Of a stretch of 64,000 bases of DNA, positions 45,781 to 54,530 are shown one piece after another. A model generated the notes under the pieces. The model made no database searches, was not told the DNA's origin, and saw only the letters and a list, made by a program, of their open reading frames with translations. The translations under genes were made by a program, and so were the position numbers. Origin of the DNA: an uncultured Prevotella sp. (lineage in GTDB: Bacteria > Bacteroidota > Bacteroidia > Bacteroidales > Bacteroidaceae); NCBI GenBank assembly GCA_947170725.1, contig CAMVUM010000002.1, positions 1 to 64,000 of the forward strand, written 5' to 3'. The first letter of the stretch is position 1; every line of letters starts with the position of its first letter.

Positions 45781-46533
45781 TTATTTTTCATTAAGAAACA
45801 CTTTATACTCTCCGAGACACTCGCGGAGCATGTCGCTCACACCGTTTGACGTCAACGTGGCACCTGTAACGCCATCAACTTCCGATGTAGGATTCTTGAT
45901 ATCGGAAGTCTTCTTGACGGACAAAGCTACCGTTGCATTCCCTCCGTCAGCAGAACCGAATATCTTCTTGCCGATGAACTTCGACTGCCAATCCCTACTG
46001 TCCTTTATCTCGGCGCCAAGTCCGGCCGTCTCGCTGTCATGATTGAAGTAAGCGCCATAAACGGTATTCTTATCCTCATTGATGGCAATGTAGCCCCAAA
46101 CAGGTCCCCACAGTCCCATTCCATAGACGGGAACGACATATTTTGTGGCACCGTCGACATTGCAGACATACAATGCCAGCCGGCCGGCCTTGAAGTCTGC
46201 GCTGTTGAGCGTAAACCCGGCCTCCTCACCGCCCTGTGTACCCGGGGCAGTGACACGACCGTCCTTGTCGATTATCTCGTCAGCTGTGACAACCTCACTG
46301 TATTTCGCAGCAGCAGAAACATTGTCAAGATCACGGATATTGAGGGCCGCAAGAATCTGCTTTTTCTTGTCCAAAGCCACATTAGCGTCCTGGGCCGGTT
46401 TCAATGCCTGGGAGATGAAGGCCAGCAGGAACGCCACAATGACCACCATCACAGAGCTATATATAATAATGTAGGTATTGGAATTCGTATTCAAAACCTT
46501 CTTTGTTTCTTTATTCCCTGCCATAATAATCAC
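45781..46533 (-). CDS. nqrC: Na+-translocating NADH:quinone reductase subunit C
   Basis: A 250-residue subunit with one N-terminal membrane helix (YIIIYSSVMVVIVAFLLAFI) and a periplasmic flavin domain. The FMN attachment Thr lies in GVTGATLTSNGV near 225-236 (the known S/T-G-A-T motif). Its start overlaps the nqrB stop by 4 bp. Confidence 0.96.
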   Translation of the reverse strand: MIIMAGNKETKKVLNTNSNTYIIIYSSVMVVIVAFLLAFISQALKPAQDANVALDKKKQILAALNIRDLDNVSAAAKYSEVVTADEIIDKDGRVTAPGTQGGEEAGFTLNSADFKAGRLALYVCNVDGATKYVVPVYGMGLWGPVWGYIAINEDKNTVYGAYFNHDSETAGLGAEIKDSRDWQSKFIGKKIFGSADGGNATVALSVKKTSDIKNPTSEVDGVTGATLTSNGVSDMLRECLGEYKVFLNEK

Positions 46534-47693
46534 TTGTTAGGGGTTATACGTTTCATTCTCTTCGATATGTTACACTGCACGACGCAATAGTCAATGAGCG
46601 GAGCGAACATATTGGCAAATAGTATGGCAAGCATCATTCCCTCGGGATAGCCGGGATTCATGACTCGTATTATGACGGCCAGCGCACCGATGATGAGTCC
46701 GAACACCCACTTGCCTGCTTCCGTACGGGCTCCTGTCACGGGATCAGTGGCCATGAAGACGGCACCGAAGGCAAATCCACCAAGCACGAGATGCTCATAC
46801 CAATGCAACGGTGACATGCCGGCACTGCTGAACAAGGCTGCGGCAAGACCGCCTCCGACAAAGACGCTGAGCATGGTTTTCCAGCTGGCTATGCCAGTCC
46901 AAAGCAGGATAACGGCGCCGATAGCAATGGCAACGACACTTGTCTCGCCGATACTGCCGGGGATGAATCCCGTCACCATGTCACACAAAGAATAAGGGAT
47001 TTTAGCCCCCTGGGCAGCTTCGGCCAGCGGAGTGGCTGCCGTGAAGCCGTCAGGAAGGGTGTTGCCGAGACCGAAAATAGTGTCATTGGCCACCCAAACC
47101 GTATCACCGCTCATCTTCGTCGGATAAGAGAAGAAAAGGAACGCACGCGCGGCAAGTGCCACATTGAAGATATTCATACCCGTCCCACCGAAGATTTCCT
47201 TTACGAATACAACAGAGAAAGCGACCGCTATGGCGAGAATCCACAGCGGGCAACTGACCGGGACAATCAGAGGGATCAGTATTCCGGACACGAGGAAACC
47301 TTCCTGTATCTCCTCTCCTTTCCATTGCGCCCATGCAAATTCTATTCCGAGACCAACCACATAGCTCACGATTATCTTTGGAAGAACGGCGAGAAAACCG
47401 TATATGAACACTTCAAAGAAACCCGCACCGGCCAGCGTGCCGGCAGCAAGGTAGTTCTGATAGCCAACGTTATACATACCGAAAAGCATCGCAGGTATCA
47501 GCGCTATGACCACCATGCTCATTATACGCTTCGAGTCTATCGAATCATGAATGTTCGTTCCACACTTTGAAGTGGTGTTGGGCACATACAGGAACGTTTC
47601 AAAACCGTCATAGATACTACGGAACGCATGGAGACTTCCGCCTTTCTCAAACTTTGGTCTTACACTGTTGAGGTAATTTCTTAATATACTCAT
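46530..47693 (-). CDS. nqrB: Na+-translocating NADH:quinone reductase subunit B
   Basis: A 387-residue membrane subunit with about ten helices that carries the Na+ path and a covalent FMN. The flavinylation Thr is in DGFTAATPLAEA (consensus D/S-x-A-T). It follows nqrA by 18 bp. Confidence 0.96.
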   Translation of the reverse strand: MSILRNYLNSVRPKFEKGGSLHAFRSIYDGFETFLYVPNTTSKCGTNIHDSIDSKRIMSMVVIALIPAMLFGMYNVGYQNYLAAGTLAGAGFFEVFIYGFLAVLPKIIVSYVVGLGIEFAWAQWKGEEIQEGFLVSGILIPLIVPVSCPLWILAIAVAFSVVFVKEIFGGTGMNIFNVALAARAFLFFSYPTKMSGDTVWVANDTIFGLGNTLPDGFTAATPLAEAAQGAKIPYSLCDMVTGFIPGSIGETSVVAIAIGAVILLWTGIASWKTMLSVFVGGGLAAALFSSAGMSPLHWYEHLVLGGFAFGAVFMATDPVTGARTEAGKWVFGLIIGALAVIIRVMNPGYPEGMMLAILFANMFAPLIDYCVVQCNISKRMKRITPNK

Positions 47694-47711
47694 AACAATC
47701 TCAACTTTCTT

Positions 47712-49061
47712 TTAAGCATTTTCTTTACGCAGCATGTCAAGTCCCTGACGGACAATCCGCTGCAACTCCAACTTAGAACTGTCAACAAACTCGGCCAGCG
47801 CGAAGTCTTCGGGAGCGACCTCGTAGATTCCAAGCTGCTCCATCTTGTCAATATCTCCTGCGATGATGGCCTTGACAAGAAATTCCGGATAGATGTCCAT
47901 AGGCATCACACGATCATACTCGCCACTCATTATCATATGGCGCTCACCGCCCTTCACACGGGCGTCGAGAGCATAACGGCGCTTTCCGAAGAGCCATGAG
48001 AAATAGCTGCGGTTGGCAGAGAACTGACCGAAACGCGGCATGATCCATCCAGCGAACTCGTCGACGTCATTGCCTTCGGGTATCACCGTGATTTCAGACG
48101 CGTGTGCTCCAAGATATCCCTCCTTTGTCGTTGGACGTCCGGTGAGCACATTTCCGTTGATGATACGCACGTTATGGTCCTTCTTCACGCTGTTGCTGAG
48201 CAGCGTGGCAAGTTCCTCACCCACCATCATATCGACATAAGCGGGCTTCTCCACCTCGCTTCCGGTGAAAGCGACACTACGGCGCATATCCACTTTACCA
48301 TTATTGAAAAGACGTCCGATGAACAGAACCACCGTCGGCTCAACCGTCCAAACCACCTCACCCTTGTTCACCGGGGATATATGGTTGACTTGAACGCCGA
48401 CATTTCCAGCCGGACACGGACCGTCAAAAACCGTAATTTCAACATCACATGCTTCTGTCAGAGCCTTTGCCGTCTGCTTCCGGCCTATGCCAAGATGCGT
48501 CACGGCAATCTTCGACAGAGCCGTCAGACCGGCCTGAAAGTCCTCTTCCTGGCCTTCAAGCTCATATTCAAAGTCGGCAGCTAACGGCTTGTCCCTCAGC
48601 GCAGATACAAAAATTGCCTTAGGCTCTGCGTCCGGTGTGGCGGACACGGCGTAAGGCAACCTATCGATGAAGCCGAACAAACCGGCTTCAAGGAGTGCTT
48701 CTTTCACTCCACGGCCATCAAGCTGACGCACGTCTTTCTTTCCATAGTCCACAAATTCCTGTCCGGCATCGGCTTCAACACTGACTCCGAGCACCTTTCT
48801 ACGTTCACCTCTCACTACAGCCTTCACTGTTCCACTGACTGGAGAGGCAAACCTAACAGCCGGATATTCCTTATTGACAAACAATGCTTCACCTGCCTTC
48901 ACCCGGTCGCCAGGCTTCACGACTACCTTGGGAGTCACTCCCACGAAGTCGTCAGGTTGCAACATATACCTGCCATTGGAGCGCAAGGAAATCTTCTTTT
49001 TCTCCGCTACGCCCTTAAGATTAATATCCAGACCTTTGCTTAGTTTAATTACATTTGCCAT
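47712..49061 (-). CDS. nqrA: Na+-translocating NADH:quinone reductase subunit A
   Basis: A 449-residue cytoplasmic subunit implicated in quinone binding. Starts MANVIKLSKGLDINLKGVAEKK and contains VVVKPGDRVKAGEALF (biotinyl/lipoyl-like) and GYLGAHASEITVIPEGND. First gene of the operon, with a promoter box 32 bp upstream. Confidence 0.96.
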   Translation of the reverse strand: MANVIKLSKGLDINLKGVAEKKKISLRSNGRYMLQPDDFVGVTPKVVVKPGDRVKAGEALFVNKEYPAVRFASPVSGTVKAVVRGERRKVLGVSVEADAGQEFVDYGKKDVRQLDGRGVKEALLEAGLFGFIDRLPYAVSATPDAEPKAIFVSALRDKPLAADFEYELEGQEEDFQAGLTALSKIAVTHLGIGRKQTAKALTEACDVEITVFDGPCPAGNVGVQVNHISPVNKGEVVWTVEPTVVLFIGRLFNNGKVDMRRSVAFTGSEVEKPAYVDMMVGEELATLLSNSVKKDHNVRIINGNVLTGRPTTKEGYLGAHASEITVIPEGNDVDEFAGWIMPRFGQFSANRSYFSWLFGKRRYALDARVKGGERHMIMSGEYDRVMPMDIYPEFLVKAIIAGDIDKMEQLGIYEVAPEDFALAEFVDSSKLELQRIVRQGLDMLRKENA

Positions 49062-49092
49062 ATATAATCTGAAAAACGAATAGTTATGACTG

Positions 49093-49100
49093 CAAAATTA
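49093..49100 (-). promoter_or_regulatory. nqr operon promoter -7 box
   Basis: Minus-strand TAATTTTG(C) fits TAnnTTTG, 32 bp before nqrA. No clear -33 box. Confidence 0.55.
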
Positions 49101-49165
49101 ACCAAAAAAGGGCAAGTTAACGGAAGATTACCGTGTAAAAAATCAATTAAATCAACTTTTTAGTG

Positions 49166-49173
49166 TAATTTTG
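49166..49173 (+). promoter_or_regulatory. Promoter -7 box of the TamB-like gene
   Basis: TAATTTTG(C) on the plus strand, 51 bp before the TTG start. It is identical to the divergent nqr box 66 bp away. Confidence 0.5.
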
Positions 49174-49223
49174 CAGCTATTAGTACCGATTCAGGAACAA
49201 ATTGCAATCTCAATCTAACAGAA

Positions 49224-52200
49224 TTGAAGGTATTTAAGAACATAGTAAGCGGAGCCGTATGGACGCTCCTCGGGCTTTATATACTGATTATATCATTAAT
49301 CCACATCCCTTCCATACAGCGCAGTATGGGAGAACAGACAGCGCATCTGCTTTCCGGGATGCTTGACACGGAGGTGCGGATAGGCACTGTCGACCTCGGT
49401 TTCCTGAACCGTATAATTATAGATGATGTACAGGTGTACGACCGCAAGCATAATGAAGCGCTTCACGCGGCACGCATCGCCGTAAAGATAGACCTCGCGT
49501 CACTGCTGGACAACAAGATTGCGATATCGTCCGCGCAGGTGTTCGGCACACACATCAAACTATATCAGGCATCAAAGGACTCCGACCTGAATGTCCGATT
49601 CATTATTGACGCACTGTCGTCAAAGGACGACAAAAAGGAAAAGAAGCCGCTGGACCTGCGCATCAACACTTTTATCATGCAGCATAGCAGTATCAGTTAC
49701 GACTGCTATGACGTGGCACCGACACCCCACAAATTCAACCCTTCACATATTGATATTAATGATATCAGTGCTCACATATCCGTAAAGGCACTGAAAAAGG
49801 ATTCACTTGATGTCATTGTCAAAAAGCTGTCATTCAAAGAACAATCCGGACTAAACCTTACAAGACTGGCCTTTCACATAAACGCCAACAACAATAGAGC
49901 ATGTCTACAAAAGTTCTATCTAAAAATGCCAGGCACAGAATTGAGGTTCAACGATATCACAGCGACTTATCGCATGGACAACTCCAAACCCGTAGAAGGC
50001 TCATTGAGGTTCAACGGCAGCACAGCAGTATCGTCAATCACCCTCTCTGACTTTGCATTCCTCCTCCCCACCCTACGCTATTTTGACGACAAATGGACGA
50101 TTGCGGCGGCCGTCAATGGCTCCGACAAGAATATAAATATTCACAAACTGAGCATAAACTCACATTCCGGAGTGTTTGACATGGACGCCAAAGGCTATAT
50201 TTCCGACTTTGACGCCAAACCACGGTGGGCCATCGCTGTAAGCAATATCAGCTTCACACCCGAAATGTCCGCACGTATCGGTAAATGTCTGAATAAGGAC
50301 GGTGTGGCCATCCTGCCACGCCTCGGCCACATACAAATGAGCGGTAATGCAGAATCAGACGGCCGTGTTACACAGGCAGAGATAAGCCTGAGCACCGGTC
50401 AGGCAGGAGACATCGCCGCTAACTTCTCAATGACCCCAGACAGACTCTTTTCCGGAAACATCAAGACTGAAGGAACGGCCGTCGGCCGGTTGCTGGACAA
50501 CGACAGATTGGGCGCAATGGATGCCGACATATCCCTCTCAGGATGTCTTCCCGGAAACAGAAGCACACTGAAGCTGACGGCCGACGGAAAGGTAAACTCG
50601 CTGGATTACAACGATTACAAATACAAAGACATAAGCCTCCACGCCTTTCTTGAAGACAACGGAATAGCCGGAAGTATCATCATTGACGACCCGAATATCG
50701 CTCTGAACATCGACGGAGACTTCAAGAAAACGGGCAAGACGGCCGACATCAGGCTTAAAGCCGCCCTCCAGCACTTCTCTCCCTCCGCCACAAACATATC
50801 CTCGACGTGGGGCGAGGCGACATTCGGAGCTGACCTCAATGCCAATCTGAAAGCAGGAAACATCAATGACGCATCCGGTTTCCTATCGGTTGAGAATTTC
50901 ACTATGGTATCTCCGGAAAAATCCTATTCGCTCGAACGGCTCGACCTGACATCGGGATTCAAGGACGACGGGACCCATTTCCTTGCCATGAAAAGCGACT
51001 TCGGCACGGCCGAAGTGCTCGGTATGTTCGACTACAGCACACTGGTGCATAGCATAAGGAACATCATCAAGGACAAACTCCCCACAATGCCCGGTCTAGA
51101 ATCGGACGGACAGCCAACGGACAACAACTTCAGGATTACGGCAAACATCGGTAACACAGACTGGCTGAACATGTTCTTCGGCATACCGATGCGACTGGAC
51201 AGACCGATGACGCTCACCGGTCTTGTGGACGATAGGAACAAGCTGCTCACTGTCGACTGCGACATTCCGGACTTCACGTATGACGACAAGGAATACAAAT
51301 ACGGCGAAATCGACATCACATCCGTCAGCGACACGCTGCGCAGCTGTATCGGCATAACCAAGATAATGGACAACGGTCACGAATTGGATCTGAGAGTGAC
51401 AGGCAATGCCGCCGACAACCATCTGACAACCTCATTATCATGGGACAATAACGCGCCAAAACGCATGATGGGAACAATCAACGCAAGGACACGGTTCTTC
51501 CGGAACGACGACAAAAAGACGACAGCCGAAATCAACATCCTGCCATCGGAGGTCAACATCAACAACGCCGCATGGAAAGTAAGGCCGGCCTCTATCACAT
51601 ACACGAAAAAGAATATCGACGTCGACAACTTTGCCATCACCAACGGAGACCAGCATATCATAATCAACGGCACGGCATCGGAAAAGTCTTCCGATTCGCT
51701 CACCGTAGACCTGAAGGACATCGACATCGAATATATCCTCGACATAGTCAACTTCCATTCCGTTGATTTCAGCGGACTGGCCACGGGGCGTGCCTGTTTG
51801 TCTGCTCCGTTTGGTGAAATGTCAGCAAAAAGCCGTCTCACGGTTGAGGACTTCAAGTTCGAGAACGGACATATGGGTGTCCTTACGGTTGATGTGGGCT
51901 GGAATAGCGAGGATAAGCAAATCGACATCGCAGCTGTGGCCAACGACGGTCCCGACGCGGCCACATACATCAACGGCTACGTGTCTCCTTCGCGCAGCGA
52001 CATCAGCCTGACCATACGCGCCGACAACACCTACATAGACTTCATGCGCTCGTTCACCGGCAGCTTCCTGCACGACGTCAACGGACGGGCCAAGGGCGAG
52101 GTCGTGTTGGCCGGTCCGCTGAAAGCGATAAATCTGACGGGCAATCTCGTCGTGGATGGCGAAGCTACCGTCAGCTCGACGAACTGCAAATACTATCTCC

Positions 52201-53651
52201 GCAAAGCCGCTGTCAACTTAGTGCCAGACGAAATCCAACTGGACGGCATCACCATCCACGATATCTACAACAGACGCGGCACACTCGGTGGTGTCATCCG
52301 TCACCACAATCTCGGACGGCTTTCCTACGACTTGTCTGTCAAAGCAGAGAACCTGTTGGCATACGACATACACGACTTCGGAGATGACACGTTCTACGGC
52401 ACCGTTTTCGCCACAGGAAAAGTGGACATCAAGGGACGCAGCGGCGAACTGAACATTGACATCGACCTCACACCCCAGAAAAACTCGTCATTCGTCTATA
52501 ACGTATCGAATCCTGACGCCATCTCTGATCAGGAGTTCATACACTGGAACGACGTGACTCCTAACGACACCGACGGCATCAGCAGACCTGCCGCCGCAAG
52601 GACCGAAGCCCAGAACAGCAACATCCCGACCGACACTCATATCAATTTCCTTATCAACTGCACACCTGAGGCGACAATAAAGGTGCTCATGGACGCACGG
52701 ACAAACGACTATATCACGCTCAACGGACGCGGTACGCTACGCGCGTCGTACTATAACAAAGGCTCATTCAACATGTTCGGAACATACGTCGTTGACCACG
52801 GGACCTACGGAATCACCATTCAGGATATCATCAAGAAGAATTTCGTTTTCAACGAGGGAGGAACGATTATCTTCGGCGGCGACCCGTATGACGCGGCGCT
52901 CAATCTTCAGGCTATCTACACAGTCAACGGCGTATCGCTCTCCGACCTCAATATCGGCAACAGTTTCTCCAATAACACAATCCGAGTAAACTGCCTCATG
53001 AACATCGGAGGCCAGCCCAAATCGCCGCAAGTCAGCTTCGACCTCGACATGCCATCCGTTAACAGTGACGAAAAACAGATGATAAGAAGCATTATCAACA
53101 GCGAAGACGAAATGAACCAGCAAGTAATCTATCTGCTTGGAATCGGACGCTTCTATCCGCAAGAGAGCAACAACGCTACAGCTCAGAGCGAAAAACAACA
53201 GAGTCAGACGTCACTGGCCATGCAGAGCCTTCTCTCTGGAACTATATCCAGTCAGATCAACAGCATGCTCGGAACAGTCATAAACAGCAACAACTGGAAC
53301 TTCGGAGCCAATATTTCCACTGGTGACGAAGGTTGGAACAATGCCGAATACGAAGGACTGCTCAGCGGCCGGCTGCTCAACAACCGGCTGCTCATCAACG
53401 GCCAGTTCGGCTATCGCGACAAAGTCAACAATGCGACCACAAGCAGCTTCATCGGCGATTTCGACATCCGTTATCTCCTCCTGCCGAACGGAAATCTCGC
53501 AATCAACATCTACAACAAGACCAACGACCGCTATTTCACAAAGTCGAGCCTTAACACCCAAGGTCTCGGTCTTATCATGAAAAAGGACTTCCGCAATCTC
53601 AGAGACCTCTTCGGTATCAGAAAAAAGAAGAAAAAGCAGAAGAAACAGTGA
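49224..53651 (+). CDS. TamB-like translocation and assembly module protein
   Basis: A 1475-residue inner-membrane-anchored protein, with length and layout typical of TamB (DUF490) or AsmA-like lipid-transfer bridges. N-terminal membrane helix at about 8-28 (SGAVWTLLGLYILIISLIHI). A long run of beta-rich repeats spans the periplasm. The C-terminal conserved domain contains FNMFGTYVVDHGTYGITIQDIIKKNFVFNEGGTI near 1170-1205 and a basic end (KKKKKQKKQ). The only start that keeps the membrane helix is TTG at 49224; no in-frame ATG exists between the stop at 49161 and that codon. A TamA-like partner lies at 57433. Confidence 0.88.
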   Translation: MKVFKNIVSGAVWTLLGLYILIISLIHIPSIQRSMGEQTAHLLSGMLDTEVRIGTVDLGFLNRIIIDDVQVYDRKHNEALHAARIAVKIDLASLLDNKIAISSAQVFGTHIKLYQASKDSDLNVRFIIDALSSKDDKKEKKPLDLRINTFIMQHSSISYDCYDVAPTPHKFNPSHIDINDISAHISVKALKKDSLDVIVKKLSFKEQSGLNLTRLAFHINANNNRACLQKFYLKMPGTELRFNDITATYRMDNSKPVEGSLRFNGSTAVSSITLSDFAFLLPTLRYFDDKWTIAAAVNGSDKNINIHKLSINSHSGVFDMDAKGYISDFDAKPRWAIAVSNISFTPEMSARIGKCLNKDGVAILPRLGHIQMSGNAESDGRVTQAEISLSTGQAGDIAANFSMTPDRLFSGNIKTEGTAVGRLLDNDRLGAMDADISLSGCLPGNRSTLKLTADGKVNSLDYNDYKYKDISLHAFLEDNGIAGSIIIDDPNIALNIDGDFKKTGKTADIRLKAALQHFSPSATNISSTWGEATFGADLNANLKAGNINDASGFLSVENFTMVSPEKSYSLERLDLTSGFKDDGTHFLAMKSDFGTAEVLGMFDYSTLVHSIRNIIKDKLPTMPGLESDGQPTDNNFRITANIGNTDWLNMFFGIPMRLDRPMTLTGLVDDRNKLLTVDCDIPDFTYDDKEYKYGEIDITSVSDTLRSCIGITKIMDNGHELDLRVTGNAADNHLTTSLSWDNNAPKRMMGTINARTRFFRNDDKKTTAEINILPSEVNINNAAWKVRPASITYTKKNIDVDNFAITNGDQHIIINGTASEKSSDSLTVDLKDIDIEYILDIVNFHSVDFSGLATGRACLSAPFGEMSAKSRLTVEDFKFENGHMGVLTVDVGWNSEDKQIDIAAVANDGPDAATYINGYVSPSRSDISLTIRADNTYIDFMRSFTGSFLHDVNGRAKGEVVLAGPLKAINLTGNLVVDGEATVSSTNCKYYLRKAAVNLVPDEIQLDGITIHDIYNRRGTLGGVIRHHNLGRLSYDLSVKAENLLAYDIHDFGDDTFYGTVFATGKVDIKGRSGELNIDIDLTPQKNSSFVYNVSNPDAISDQEFIHWNDVTPNDTDGISRPAAARTEAQNSNIPTDTHINFLINCTPEATIKVLMDARTNDYITLNGRGTLRASYYNKGSFNMFGTYVVDHGTYGITIQDIIKKNFVFNEGGTIIFGGDPYDAALNLQAIYTVNGVSLSDLNIGNSFSNNTIRVNCLMNIGGQPKSPQVSFDLDMPSVNSDEKQMIRSIINSEDEMNQQVIYLLGIGRFYPQESNNATAQSEKQQSQTSLAMQSLLSGTISSQINSMLGTVINSNNWNFGANISTGDEGWNNAEYEGLLSGRLLNNRLLINGQFGYRDKVNNATTSSFIGDFDIRYLLLPNGNLAINIYNKTNDRYFTKSSLNTQGLGLIMKKDFRNLRDLFGIRKKKKKQKKQ

Positions 53652-53689
53652 TATCTTATAAGCATATCACAACAATAATTCTATAAATT

Positions 53690-53751
53690 GAACACAGAGA
53701 CACGGAGACACAGAGGATTGCATAGCTCAGTGTCTCCGTGTCTCTGTGTTC
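53690..53751. repeat. 22-bp perfect inverted repeat after the TamB-like gene
   Basis: Left GAACACAGAGACACGGAGAC (first 20 of 22 bases, 53690-53711) and its exact complement at 53730-53751, with an 18-nt loop. No T-tract follows. Purine-alternating ACAGAGACAC words of this kind recur in many bacterial intergenic regions (recollection, not checked). Confidence 0.7.
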
Positions 53752-53929
53752 CTCCCAAAACATAATTATAGGGAACAATAAAGGTAATACTACAACAAAC
53801 GGCCGTTACCATGTAAAGAAATACATACCAAAAAACGAGCCTTTTCATTTTCTCATTCTGGAAACAACAGCCGCATAAAAATACAATAATTATGCCATAC
53901 GGCGACAACAAAATTATTTCCGTCCTGCC

Positions 53930-54036
53930 GCGGAGGCCTCCCGGGGTTGCGAAAGCAGCCCCGTTGCGTTGCAACGGCGTGCCCGTCGCAATGCCGTAAG
54001 GCCCCCGTTGCAACGCAACGGGGGCCTTACGGCAAG
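53930..54036 (+). repeat. GC-rich dispersed intergenic element, copy R3
   Basis: Contains GCCTCCCGGGGTTGC, then GCCCCGTTGCGTTGCAA (53958-53974, identical to R1), then CGCAATG. A perfect hairpin follows: 19-bp arms at 53993-54011 and 54015-54033 around a 3-nt AAC loop. GGCCTTACGGCAAG (54023-54036) matches the complement of R2. The rest of the 879-bp gap (53652-54530) holds two other inverted repeats and the rpsA promoter, but no supported gene. Confidence 0.7.
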
Positions 54037-54276
54037 ACTTTCGTGCCAATTTTATTGCACACTTCCATCAATTCCGAGATAATACACTGATGCTCAGAGC
54101 ATAAAAGATGCACGCGCAAAACTCGCGAATTTGCGACCAAATGATTTTTATTTTTGAATTCTTCAAGGATTTGAAGTCTTTTGTCCGGTTTATTCGGAAA
54201 ATTTTCGAGGAGGGAGGAATGTGGAAAGAAGAGAGAGGATATTCTTGCCACATCCTTTTATTTCATGCTGTAACGG

Positions 54277-54350
54277 ATTCACAATCATGGCAGTTCGGAA
54301 GTATCATGATACATCATGAAAGTAGCTTCCGAACTGCCATGATTGTGAAT
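54277..54350. repeat. 25-bp perfect inverted repeat upstream of rpsA
   Basis: Arms 54277-54301 and 54326-54350 are exact complements (core ATCATGGCAGTTCGGAAG). The 24-nt loop contains the palindrome TATCATGATA. It ends 123 bp before the rpsA -7 box, with no T-tract. Confidence 0.75.
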
Positions 54351-54472
54351 TCAACCCATATATAATAAGGTAACACGCCCGACGGTCCACAAACAAGCCA
54401 AATAAATGTTAAATATCCATAACAATCGTGTTTAAATCTTACAGGAACGACGGCCGACTTAATAAAATAATG

Positions 54473-54480
54473 TATCTTTG
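54473..54480 (+). promoter_or_regulatory. rpsA promoter -7 box
   Basis: TATCTTTG(C) fits TAnnTTTG, 51 bp before the ATG. The -33 TTG is not obvious. Confidence 0.6.
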
Positions 54481-54530
54481 CAGCCGATTTTCAATTAACA
54501 TAAAGTCTAACTTTATTAATTTAACAATTT

